Assembly: GCA_037953625.1 (NCBI GenBank) | Contig: CM075650.1 | Location: forward strand, 46,380,206 to 46,444,205 | Origin: Crotalaria pallida | Lineage: Eukaryota > Streptophyta > Magnoliopsida > Fabales > Fabaceae | Reading direction: 5' to 3' | Length of the DNA: 64,000 nucleotides | Shown here: piece after piece, positions 44,470 to 55,928 of the stretch | Position numbering within the stretch: the stretch's first letter is position 1 | Layout: each line of letters opens with the position of its first letter | Notes under the pieces: generated by a model | What the model was told of the DNA's origin: nothing | The model's input: only the letters and a program-made list of their open reading frames with translations | Database searches by the model: none | Position numbers and translations under genes: made by a program

Positions 44470-45435
44470 CTAGCCCTTGCCAAGAAGATGACAAGTGCCG
44501 CTAGTGCTTTTTGTATCTACTTTGCAGCCAGCAAAGTCAGAATCAGAATACCCAAGAAGATTACACGATGAACCTTTGGGGTACCATAAACCCATGTCAG
44601 TTGTGCCAGACAAATATTTCATTATACGCTTGGCAGCAACCATGTACGTTTCTTTTGGATTCGACTGAAAACGGGCACAAAGACACACACTAAACATTAT
44701 ATCCGGCCTACTTGCCGTTAAATAGAGAAGGGATCCGATTATACCTCGATATTTTGTAATTTCTATGGATTTACCTCCTTCATCTTTATCCAAATAGCAA
44801 GAAGTGCTTATAGGTGTTGCTACTGCCTTGGCCTTATCCATGCCAAATCGCTTCAATAGCTCCTTGCAGTACTTTGTTTGGCTAATGAAAATCCTATCCT
44901 TTGCTTGCCTTATTTGCAATCCCAAGAAAAAGTTCAGCTCGCCCATCATAGACATTTCGAACTCTTCCTGCATCATACTCGAAAAATCCTTGCAAAGGGT
45001 TTCATTAGTAGCACCGAAAATAATATCAATAACATAAATTTGAACTAAAAGAATGTCCTTTCCTTTCTTTTTAATAAAAAGTGTGTTAACAACCTTCCCT
45101 CTTTCAAAATTATTTTCTAATAAAAATTTGCTAAGACGGTCATACCATGCTCTAGGAGCTTGTTTGAGTCCGTACAAAGCCTTTTTCAGTTTATAAACAT
45201 AATCCGGGTGTTCATAATTTTCAAAGCCAGGAGGTTGACACACATAAACTTCTTCATTTATAAAACCATTAAGAAAGGCACTCTTTACGTCCATTTGATA
45301 TAATTTAAAATCTAAAATGCATGCAAAAGCTAACAGCAGTCTAATGGCTTCCAACCTAGCAACATGGGCAAATATTTCCTCATAATCTATCCCCTCTTCC
45401 TGGTTGTAACCTTGTGCAACTAACCTAGATTTGTT
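44470..45435 (-). pseudogene. pol: SIRE reverse transcriptase, catalytic site mutated
   Basis: Ty1/copia RT read on the minus strand: [39 protein letters not shown] and [12 protein letters not shown] are all present. The catalytic YVDD box reads YVID (45025-45036), which removes an essential Asp. A TGA at 45436-45438 (probably from CGA) separates it from the upstream integrase-RT linker in the same frame. It should be inactive as polymerase. Confidence 0.9.
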
Positions 45436-46150
45436 TCAAACAATTAAACCAGCCTCATCGAGTTTATTTTTATAAATCCACTTAGTTCCAATAATCGGAT
45501 GAGACTCAGGCCTAGGAACAAGTTCCCACACCTGATTTCTTTCGAACTGGTTTAATTCCTCTTGCTTTGCCAAAAGCCAATGCTCATCAAGCATAGCCTC
45601 AGAAATATTCTTTTGCTCTACTTGAGAAACAAATGCGAAGTAGTTACATAGATTTCTAATAGAATTGCGAGTACTTACACCTTTTGAGATGTCACCTATG
45701 ATTTGATCAATGGGATGATGCCTCGAAGTTCTCCATTCCTTAGGCAAATCAGCGTTGAGCTCCATGGATTGTTCTTGATTTTTCTCCTCAACTGATTCAA
45801 CTGATTTTTCCTTGCTTTCGGAATGCTCCTTTCCTTTAGCATTTGGCTCCTCATCCTCATCAATGAATAAATCTCCAAGAATACCTGAAATGTCATTAAC
45901 AGATACCTTTCCCAACTTTCTGGGATCGGATTCGTCAAATGATACATGAATAGATTCTTCAATAGTATTACGAGATTTATTGTAAATCCTATATGCTTTG
46001 CTCGAAACAGAATATCCAAGGAATATGCCCTCATAAGCTTTAGCCTCAAAACTTCCTAGATTTTCTCTACCATTATTATGCACATAACATTTACATCCAA
46101 AAACACGAAAATGGGAAATATTTGGTTTTCTCCCCTTGTACAGCTCATAG
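45436..46150 (-). pseudogene. pol: SIRE integrase C-terminus and RT N-terminus
   Basis: The minus-strand frame holds the integrase tail (HNNGRENLGSFEAKAYEGIFLGYS), an acidic linker (SKEKSVESVEEKNQEQSME) and the RT start (WELVPRP, IIGTKWIYKNKLDE). It connects to the upstream frame through a small frameshift near 46150-46160 and ends at the TGA noted for the RT. Confidence 0.85.
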
Positions 46151-47210
46151 GGGGTACGGTTTTCTTTAAATTAGGCCTTATTAAAACACGGTTCATAACA
46201 TAACAAGCTGTACTCACTGCATCGGCCCAAAAGTATGCAGGTAAATTCATGTCATTAAGCATTGTTCTAGAAAGCTCTTTTAATGAACGAGTTTTCTTCT
46301 CCACAACTTCGTTTTGCTCAGGAGTTCTTGGAGCTGAAAAATAATGCTTAATTCCATGTTTTTCGCAAAATTCTTCAAAAAGATGATTTTCAAATTCTCC
46401 ACCATGATCAGTTTTAATGGATGCAATGCTCAAATGCAATTGGTTTTGAATAATCTTGGCTATTTTTTTTAATTCATGAAATGCGTCATTTTTATGAGTA
46501 ATAAAAAGCATCCATGTATACCTAGAATAGTCATCCACCACAACTAAACAATAATAGTTGCCACCAAAGCTTTTTGTTTGACACGGTCCAAAAAGATCCA
46601 TATGTAAAAGTTCTAAGGGCCTTTGAGATGAAACAAGGTTTTTAGAAGGAAAAGATGCCCTTGTGAGTTTTGATTTAGAACAAGGATCACATTTTTCAGA
46701 AATAGAAAAATTTTGCTTTGGCAGACCAACTACTAAGTTTTTAGAAGAAATTTTATTTAAATGAGCCATGTGGATGTGACCTATTCTACGATGCCATAGC
46801 CACGATTCATCCTCTTTAGATAATAAACATTTCGCATCATTTGAGGGTATTGAATTAAAATCAATAACATAAACATTGTTTATCCTGCGAGCAATTAGCT
46901 TAATAAGATTATCAATTTTACCCTCGATAATACATCTATCAGAATAAAAAATAACCCTATTTCCCTTATCACACAATTGACTAATACTTAGCAGATTGTG
47001 TTTTAGGCCCTCAACATGTAAGACATTTTCAATACAAGGCTTAGGAGGTGTACCAATTTTACCGACTCCGAGAATCTTTCCTTGATTGTTATCTCCGAAA
47101 GTCACATGTCCTTGGTCCTTTGGCACGAGATGCAAAAATTTAGATTTTTCTCCAATCATATGTTTTGAGCATCCGCTGTTCAAGTACCACCACGACTTCC
47201 TTTCTTCCGG
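46150..47210 (-). pseudogene. pol: SIRE protease remnant and integrase core
   Basis: On the minus strand: WYLNSGCSKHM, where family members have DSG, so the protease Asp is replaced by Asn. Then the GAG-pre-integrase zinc region (HRRIGHIHM, CDPCSKSKLTR) and the DDE core (MDLFGPC, KTDHGGEFEN, PEQNEVVEKK). The frame is lost after NRVLIRPNLKKT. It was the enzyme that inserted element DNA; both the protease change and the frameshift argue it is dead. Confidence 0.9.
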
Positions 47211-47294
47211 AGTAACCTACAAGCAAAGAGTTCAAGGTTTCTTTTTAGGTACCCATATCTTTTTGGGTCCTTGAGCGTTAGTATAACCATAGTT

Positions 47295-47840
47295 TCAATC
47301 ATGCCACCTTCTAGTTTCATTGTTCGGTTTAACGAACTTCACTTTTCGGTGTATGCATTCATGTGCACCATGAACCTTCTTACCACAAATATGACAAATA
47401 ATTAATGGTTTCTTATGATTACTAGCAGGGACAAAAATGGTAATTAATTTATTTTGATGCCTACCGGGTTGATATCCTAAACCCGCTCTATTGAAGAAAC
47501 ATTTTTGTCTCCCTAGCATCAAATTTAAAGTATTTCTACCTTTTGTAAATTTAGCAAGGGTTTCTTTTAGATCCTCAACTTCTTTAACCAAGTCCTTGCA
47601 GAATTTACAAGAAAAAGAACTAGCTTTAAATTTAATGTCATTACTCGAGGTGTTTGAAGAATTTTTTAAAGTCAAATTCAGCTCCTTATTTTGATTTTTC
47701 AAAAGTTCAGTTTCTTTAATAAGGTTTTTATTCTTTTCTAGAGAAACCAATAAGGATAACCTCATCGATTCCTCATGCAATTCTTCAAAGGCCTCTTGTA
47801 ATTCATCATAAGAAAAATTTAGTTCAGTGGTTACCTCATC
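47295..47840 (-). pseudogene. gag: SIRE gag, C-terminal part
   Basis: The minus-strand reading has coiled-coil-like Glu/Lys/Leu-rich sequence (YDELQEAFEELHEES, LLKNQNKELNL) and a CCHC knuckle CHICGKKVHGAHEC, as in SIRE gag. The N-terminal part is removed by the LTR inserted at 47841, whose sequence supplies the apparent ORF start at 47936. Between gag and protease (47211-47294) in-frame stops are present. Confidence 0.85.
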
Positions 47841-48159
47841 TGTAACACCCCGCAAATTCCTCGTCCGTTTTAAACGAATTTTCGAAATAGATTTTATCAA
47901 TAATGGATGTATGAATGTGAAGATGAGCGTTTTCATGAATTTACAGTTGAAGATTTTACTATTTGGAATTTTTATAAGAAGTGAATTTCTTGAACTTTAA
48001 TAGATTTACCAAACTTTGAAAATTCGTATCTTTTTAACCGTAACTCCGAATTTTATGATCTTTATATGAAAACGATCGTATTAAAATGTAGATTTAAAAA
48101 ATGTAACTTTTATAATTTTCTGGGTTGGTTTGCAAAAATTTATTTTGAGGTATTTAAAG
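47841..48159 (+). mobile_element. LTR start (W), chromovirus-like
   Basis: TGTAACACCCCGCAAATTCC begins inside the SIRE gag and continues to 48159, where family Z is inserted. The plus orientation is inferred from the TGTAACACCCC start. The remainder lies outside the window. Confidence 0.55.
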
Positions 48160-48548
48160 TGTAACAGCCCGATTTTCGACAACCGAAATAATTGACTTTC
48201 GTTTCTTAATGTTACAAAAACGAGGCCAATTTTTATTTTTTTTATCATTGTTGAAGGACTTGAAAACATATTTGGAAAGTTGTTACTCTCCTTCAACCTT
48301 CTCTTTCGGAAACCGAGTTGTTACGCGAAACCAAAACGCCTTCACTTTATTTTTCCCAAAAATGTTTTATTAAGAAAACTGTTTGGTTTCCCATTAAGCA
48401 ACTCCATTCATTTTCTCAAAAAGATTTGGACATGTTTCATAAAAAAAATGTTCATACCTTTCTTAAAAGTCGGGCATGCCCCAAAATAATTGAAGTACAG
48501 TAATAGCTCATAGCTTGGGTAATCCTGAATACACAATACAACCACAAC

Positions 48549-49064
48549 TTAGTCTAACCCTACTATTGGTTCCTTTCTCCTATCAACGATGATCAGATTC
48601 AACTTCTTCTTCTTATTTGCAGGTGCCTTCGTACCGGAGGATGATGCGACTCCACTTGTTAACTCTCCTTTGAAACTCGGATTGAGCTCTACTCCAAACA
48701 GCTTCACAGGATTCTCCTTCTTTCTTTCTCGAGGCGGTGGTTCGGAATTATATCCCACAAAGGATGCACTTCCCGAACCTGAACTCGTTGTCCTACTACC
48801 TAACTGATGCTCTGGATCCGCTATCACCAGCTGAGTATGTCCAGTCCATGCCCATCTATAGCGCGTAGCTTTCCATCCATTTCCCTCACGAAGCCATGTA
48901 GAGATTTCCAAGTGCCGATCCATCTGCCCGTTGGAATACCAGCAACACCGATGCACCAACGAACAGGAGAGAGTAAGCGATCCGGACGCGTAGCGTCGAC
49001 GGTGTGGAATTACGGTAGGCAAGATAATAGGACACACACACATATCACACACACATAACAACAA
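48549..49064 (-). CDS. LTR ORF of family Z, copy 1 (171 aa)
   Basis: Unrecognised protein. A core with CCWYSNGQMDRHLEIS and a Trp-rich stretch is followed by IADPEHQLG, a PPRERKKENPV segment, SGVASSSGTKAPANKKKKL and a C-terminus with VDRRK. Families X and Y have the same core in broken frames. The W-Y ... E-[IV]-[ST] pattern and the location ~400 bp from the LTR end recall the Tekay LTR ORF. Copy 2 (55413-55928) is equally open with about nine replacements. The true start is unsure; the first Met lies in a CA-repeat region. Confidence 0.4.
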   Translation of the reverse strand: MLLCVCDMCVCPIILPTVIPHRRRYASGSLTLSCSLVHRCCWYSNGQMDRHLEISTWLREGNGWKATRYRWAWTGHTQLVIADPEHQLGSRTTSSGSGSASFVGYNSEPPPRERKKENPVKLFGVELNPSFKGELTSGVASSSGTKAPANKKKKLNLIIVDRRKEPIVGLD

Positions 49065-49488
49065 GCAAACATACTATCCTCATTGTTCACGATCCATATT
49101 TATTTCATCTTATCATCATTTCCTTCATACTTCTCCTCTCTTGTTCCTCATCCCTTTCACAAATCTCAATATCTTTTCCACATCGTTCATTCTCAATCTC
49201 TTATTCATTCTTTGCACTTATTGAACTCTGACTCTCATAAATATAATAAGTGTCTTATCGAGTTATAACCATCGATGATCAGGGGAGTTAAAGGATCATC
49301 GAGGTACGCGTTTCTTTCGTAGTTAGCACTCACATCTCAAGTCTACATCTCCTCGGCCAACCATCCACCTAGTCGGAAGCAAACAGGAGTACAGGACCTT
49401 TACCGTGCGGGCACGACAGCTGTCACAACACAAATGGTCCCAGACCAGGAGGCTCAGCCTCAATATCATTTCACATAATAACATGGCA

Positions 49489-49740
49489 CACTGCCTCGCA
49501 GTGGCAAACAAGAAGCCCCACTCCAGTCCCTCTCACTGTTCTCGATTTGCAATCCAGGGGGCGACAGTATTGTTATAGTGCGCGCGCAGAACTTACCACG
49601 GTATTAGACCCAATCCCCACCACGTTAGTGCACCACTTATGGAGTTCGTTCTGCCTATAACAATACTCTAGACTTCTTGACGTTTCACCGTTATCGTCCT
49701 CCCCTAATGCAATCTCGTCCTAAGTATCCGTAGATACTTA
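49489..49740 (-). other. Structured RNA domain, family Z copy 1
   Basis: It contains the CACTGC hairpin (49489-49503), the long stem (49566-49578 with 49655-49667; 49586-49592 with 49648-49654) and the UNCG hairpin (49721-49740). All three have counterparts in X and Y with compensating changes. Copy 2 has the domain at 56352-56604. Confidence 0.6.
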
Positions 49741-52700
49741 TCGTTCCTTCCTCTCCACTACTTCGAGTTAACTCTCATATCTCACTACGTTCGTTGTTAA
49801 TGTCTTTTATCTTTTTAATTAACCTATTGGTCGGCTCACCCTTCGTACATCCCTTCAGTGAGTCCCGACCACTAACTGTGCACAATCTTTCTCTCATCAA
49901 AATCACACATAACTCAGAGCTGGGAGTTCCTCACTTGTTTCATATCTCATTTCTCAAACTTTCTTCTCAACCACACTCTCATTCTTCCAAATCTTCCTAT
50001 TTACCATTCTTCTCAAAATATCAATTTCACAATTTTCCGAAAACATCATTTCCAAAATTTTCACAAAATCATCTTTCACCAGAATACCATTTCAAATAAA
50101 CCTTCTTCAAATCTTGCTTCAAAGAGGCTTCCCCGAAAACATTGTTTCCACAAAATATCCTTTCATAAAACTTCTTCAAAACCCCATTTCAAAAATCTTT
50201 TCAAAATTTCATTTCACAAACCTTTTTCAAAAGTTGTCTTCACAATTCAAAATTTCTTTCATAAATCTTTTCGAAAATTCCTTTTTCAAAACTCTTTTTC
50301 AAAACACATTTTGTGCTGAGCGCTAGTGGAGGAGCAAGCTCAACTTAACACTAGTTCCCAGTCTAAAACCAAAACAAAGGAGCCTAGCTCCACTCAATTC
50401 ACCTCTCACTCCAACAATTCACATCACTTTCCTCAGCTCTGGCTCGTTCTCAACATTATTATCAACTTCCTTTTCCAAATCAACTCTCATCTCTCTTTCA
50501 CATAATCTCTTACTCTTTTCTCATTATATCATTACTTTCAATTCCTCTCACTTTCTCAACTCTTTTGTTTCACTTTATTTTTTTTTATTCAAGACGTAAC
50601 AGACGTCCATCAGACACCCACTCGTCATACTTAACAGCATTAAGCATCATCAGACATAATTCAATAGATAAGTAAATAAATAAATTAAAGCATGTTATCA
50701 ACACACAACTTCACACAATAACATTGTGGTCTTCGTCACCTTCGTATAAATGGCCACACAAAGCAAACAATTGCCACTATACTACTGACTCAGAACCACT
50801 AAGTTCCGATCTTTGAGATGATACGGAACGTCCTAATAAATCACCTAGCTACCACGGTGTCTTAGGAAAGCTTCTCTCTCACCTGGGGTCCGGCCATTGA
50901 ATGTGTGCTCTCTTCGAATCCGTGTGCTGCCAACTGCCCCAACCTCTTTCCTTTATCATTCCTCATATTAAATAAAACATTTTACGTTATTAACTTATTT
51001 GAGAAAATCTCTTCTTAGTCTAAGACTTGTCTTTTCTTTTGCTGGGGAAAACTTTGAAAATGTAACTAGAATCATCTATCGCTTGAAAACTTGGTTTTTG
51101 ATTACATGAAAACACTTTTAAACGGGAAAAGCACGTCCAAGTAATTCTGGACAGCAAACATGGTTTTACAGGGTTACTTTAATTAAAACTCCGAAAATAT
51201 TTAAAAACATCCCTAATTTCAAATAGCTTTTTAATTTAATATTATCGCTTTAAAAACTCATGGTTTATTCATAAAACAAACTTTGGGACAGCCATGACAT
51301 CTAAACAAATCACACCACATACAACAGCAACAGCACCTAGGCATGCAACTTTAAAATTTCAAGCCAAACACATCAATATTTATTTTCCTATTCTTTAAAC
51401 AACTTATCTTTTTCTCAAGAATCCTCATACACTTTTAATTCATGCAAATTAACTCTCTAATCCTCTCTAGACTACTTGACCGAATGAAAGCAATGAAAAT
51501 AAACCAAACATCACAATTTAAATTACATGAACTAACTTATTTTATTTTTGGCATTTAAGTTCCATTTTCTTCTAATCCTAACCGAATGCACACAACATAC
51601 ATAAACACATATTCCTTCAAGATTAGTTTAATTTATTTATTTATCCTTTTTATTCCTAGGTGAAGAACCAAATAGGAAACACATGTCCACAACACAAGTT
51701 CAAATAATTCATTTTAGCACAATTCCTTAAAATATACTCATCCCTTTTAGGTCATTTTATTAAAAATGCATCCTAGTTTAGCTAGTATGCATAGACCGAG
51801 TATCATCATAATAGAGTAAGGTCAAATATTCATCATGCATGCACCTAAAAATTTCTAAATGAAAAATTTTCAACATGCATATAAGTAAAATGATAATCTA
51901 GCATAGTTTCCTAAGCTCGACCAAATGATGTCATACAAGAAGGCAAAGTCCTATAATTTTATTTTCACATGCAGTTAGCTAAAGCCATAGATCACATCAT
52001 GCAAGACCTAAAAGCATAATTTATTTTTCCAAACATCAACCGAATCATCATCACACACACAAAAACCTTGACTCAAATTCTTTTTATACAAAATTATTTT
52101 TAAAGCTTGTTAGGTATATTTTCTTTTGAAAACCGTGACTTACATATGAGGAATCAAGGCCTTATACTCAAATTAAACACACAAATTCAAGCTTCATGTT
52201 TTCTTGAAAATTAATCAAAAATCAAGACATGCAAAAGAGGATCAAAACAAAAACATAAGCTCGAATTCAAATCTTTTAAACAAACCGTGAAAATAAGCTA
52301 GAAAATAACATAGAAGTAGCATGAAATTACTTTGATCAAATTAAAAGCACATGACCTAGATTTGCTACTCATGGCCGAATCATTTAATCATGGATTTGGT
52401 GATTTATAAGTTCATTCATTCATAAAAACCCAAGATCAATACATAAAGAGGACATGCAAAGAAGGATAAGGATCATAAAGCCACAAATTCAACATGCATG
52501 AAGAAATCAAAGCAATCCATGAACTTAAACACAACTTTAGACCCAAAACCGTGATGAAGAAAATTACAAGTAAGAGATCAAAGCTTTTTCACATCAACCT
52601 TCAAGATCAAAACATAAAAATAACATGCATAACCTTCAAACCTCAAGATCATTCAAAAATAGGTACGTGCATCACAAAATTTAAACAAAGTCCATTAAAA

Positions 52701-53887
52701 GTTCTTTACAACATGAAAATCACTTAATCAAAACTCTTTCTACCTTAATCCTAACTTAAATCCTCAAATCCTCTCTTCTCTTCCCTTAAGGGTTTGCCTC
52801 GGCCTCTCCCTCTTTTTCTAGGGTCGATGGGTTTTCTCCTTGATCCTTGATGACTAAGATGGTTGAGAAAGGAATTAGAAGAGTTTGGGTTAAGGCTTTG
52901 AGATTTTTCACTCTTCTTTCTTCTCTTCTCCTCACGGGTTCACTCTTTTTCTCCCTAAGTCTTCAAGAGCTTGATGGTGCTCTTGAGAGGAAATGTGTTT
53001 GAGTTGGTGTGAGAAGGAAGAGGAATGAAAGAAAGGAGATAGGAATCCAAGCCAACACACACACCCATGGCTTAAGGGCAAAGCAAGGGATGGGAAATTT
53101 CCTTTTTAGCCTCGGTTCAATGGGTGGAAGGAAGGACAATTTGGGCCAACTCAATTGTTGCATGGGAGGGTCAAGTCGTGGGACACATGGAGGGAAGAAA
53201 GTCCTCACTAGGTTCATGACTCATCTCTCCTTGTCTCTCCTAGTATTCATGACTCACACCTCCTATTTTCTATTTAGTTTTTTTTTAATTTCTTAATGCT
53301 TAAGAAATTCAAACCCACTTGGTTCTCTATTCCTCTCATGGCCGAACCACACATACTAGCATACACACATATGCTCATGCAATTCATTTTCATATTGATC
53401 ACATAGCATAGACTCATGCATACATATCCATCATACACCCACACACACACGTATGTCACATATACATATACATTCATGCATCATAAACTACTCCTACACA
53501 TATACACATTCAAGCATCACACATCACTCATACACATGTATGCATATGTATATATATTCACATGTATTTGTACATTATATCCTTTCAATAATTAAATTCC
53601 TCAAAACCTAAGTGTATTCATATATGCCAAAGCCGTATATACACACAATCACCAAAATAGATCACAAACGTTTTTATAAAATCATTAAGTGTATAGATTT
53701 TCTCAAAAATCAAATTTCTAAATGTTGGACATTAGTTTAGAAAATCATTACTTTAAAATCATTCATTAGCTTTGAAAACGTGAATTTTAAGGAAATCATT
53801 TAAGGAAATACTCTTCCAAAACATTTTTCTTAAGAACAAGTTTCTTTAGTGTTTTAATTTAATATGAGGAATTTACGGGGTGTTACA

Positions 53888-55029
53888 TTCTCCCCAACTT
53901 AAGAATTTCTCGTCCCCGAGAAATACACTGTAGATCGGGTAGCAGGGCAACAACATTCTCATGTCATTCTGAGGTTCCTCGTTAACCGCTTTCAAGTGAG
54001 AAGATTCCACTTGCACCATCGCTTGTGTGTCGAGTAGGGTTAAGTCCAACAGACTAACCGAAGAAGATGCCGCTTCCTTAACCGGTCATTGTCACAGAAA
54101 GTCCAACCATTGGTACGGACTTAGGGGAAATCAAGCAAGCAAACATACACACATGTCCAAAAGCAAGGATTTCCACTTAAAATTCTTAGATATTCACTAC
54201 TCTCTACAACTCGGATTCCTATTACCTTACCATGACTCGCCCTCCCTATAATTCTCGTTCTAATTCTAAGGTTCTTGTCTATCATTTTTAGCTTAGAGGG
54301 GGTGCTATCATCACTTAGGCTTTCTTGCAAACCTCATCTTCCTTCGATTATCTCATTCTCTAATTAGGGTGGTAGGTAATCCTAATCTCCAAACTTTCCT
54401 CTAATATTTGGTAACAGACGCCCTTCTTCTCCTTGTGACTCCCCAACTTTGATTCAACTTATAACTATTCCACGGTGATCTTACAGCCTTACTTAACTTA
54501 ACTATTTCTCCTTCCTCAACCATTCAAGCCTAATTTATTTGGGGTAGCTATGGTACTTTCAATTCCATGATTCGGACTAAAGGGTTTTAAATGGAATCAA
54601 TAAGGCTACAATGTAGTAGAAGTTTATGAAGAAAAGTGTTCGAATCTGGACAACAAGAACGTTTTGTTGAAGCAATTCAACAAACACGGGAGTTAAGAGA
54701 TTGCAACCTACATCCTTAAATGTGATAACTATCTCTGTCTGAAGGTATGCTAAGGCTAATCAGACTTAAGTCGAACAATCACTATTGAAGCATCGGGGGT
54801 ATTGGGTCTAAACCTCAAAATCTATTCATGGTCGATTCTCATAGGGCTAAAAGGTTTCTTAAACTACCACGACCGATGCTAAACTACAAACTAGTCTCAT
54901 GCCCTAAGAGACAAAAGCTTATCCTCCTATTCCTACTCAAATACTAGCAAACACACAGAGTCACACAAACAAAGCATGTAAGCATGGGCTTAAGGCCACT
55001 CAGGATTACCATAAGCTCTGATACCATTA
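53888..55029 (-). mobile_element. Internal region of family Z (non-coding)
   Basis: 1,142 bp with PPT (53888-53900), GGGA-loop hairpin (53905-53924), the 9-bp hairpin (54663-54684) and PBS TGGTATCAGAGC at 55015-55026 (minus). No gag or pol remains. It is alignable with the X internal region only in patches. Confidence 0.8.
55015..55026 (-). promoter_or_regulatory. Primer-binding site (tRNA-Met type), family Z
   Basis: TGGTATCAGAGC on the minus strand, three bases from the LTR end at 55030. Confidence 0.85.
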
Positions 55030-55412
55030 TGTAACAGCCCGATTTTCGACAACCGAAATAATTGACTTTCGTTTCTTAATGTTACAAAAACGAGGCCAAT
55101 TTTTTTTATCATTGTTGAAGGACTTGAAAACATATTTGGAAAGTTGTTACTCTCCTTCAACCTTCTCTTTCGGAAACCGAGTTGTTACGCGAAACCAAAA
55201 CGCCTTCACTTTATTTTTCCCTAAAATGTTTTATTAAGAAAACTGTTTGGTTTCCCATTAAGCAACTCCATTCATTTTCTCAAAAAGATTTGGACATGTT
55301 TCATAAAAAAAATGTTCATACGTTTCTTAAAAGTCGGGCATGCCCCAAAATAATTGAAGTACAGTAATAGCTCATAGCTTGGGTAATCCTGAATACACAA
55401 TACAACCACAAC

Positions 55413-55928
55413 TTAGTCTAACCCTACTATTGGTTCCTTTCTCCTATCAACGATGATCGGATTCAACTTCTTCTTCTTATTTGCAGGTGCCTTCGTACCG
55501 GAGGATGATGCGACTCCACTTGTTGACTCTCCTTTGAAACTCGGATTGAGCTCTACTCCAAACAGCTTCACAGGATTCTCCTTCTTTCTTTCTCGAGGCG
55601 GTGGTTCGGAATTATATCCAACAAAGGATGCACTTCCCGAACCTGAACTCGCTGTCCTACTACCTAACTGATGCTCTGGATCCGCTATCACCAGCTGAGT
55701 ATGTCTAGTCCATGCCCATCCATAGCGCGTAGCTTTCCATCCATTTCCCTCACGAAGCCATGTAGAGATTTCCAAGCGCCGATCCATCTGCCCGTTGGAA
55801 TACCAGCAACACCGATGCGCCAACGAACAGGAGAGAGTAAGCGATCCGAACGTGTAGCGTCGACGGTGTGGAATTACGGTAGGCAAGATAATAGGACACA
55901 CACACATATCACACACACATAACAACAA
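55413..55928 (-). CDS. LTR ORF of family Z, copy 2 (171 aa)
   Basis: Same length and frame as the copy at 48549, with roughly nine amino-acid replacements and no stop. An open frame in both LTRs could reflect only their young age, so it supports coding function weakly. Confidence 0.4.
   Translation of the reverse strand: MLLCVCDMCVCPIILPTVIPHRRRYTFGSLTLSCSLAHRCCWYSNGQMDRRLEISTWLREGNGWKATRYGWAWTRHTQLVIADPEHQLGSRTASSGSGSASFVGYNSEPPPRERKKENPVKLFGVELNPSFKGESTSGVASSSGTKAPANKKKKLNPIIVDRRKEPIVGLD

Larger units (their letters stand above)
48160..53887 (-). mobile_element. Giant LTR, family Z, copy 1 (3' LTR)
   Basis: A 5,728-bp LTR with the same block order as X and Y on the minus strand: U3, 5'-end hairpin (52963-52986), AT-rich region, minisatellite (49990-50310), GAGCGCTAGTGGAGGAGC block (50318), hairpin domain (49489-49740) and ORF (48549-49064). 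Most of the LTR is strongly diverged from X while the hairpin domain stays alignable. The five bases TAAAG before 48160 may be the target duplication, but the partner is outside the window. Confidence 0.85.
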
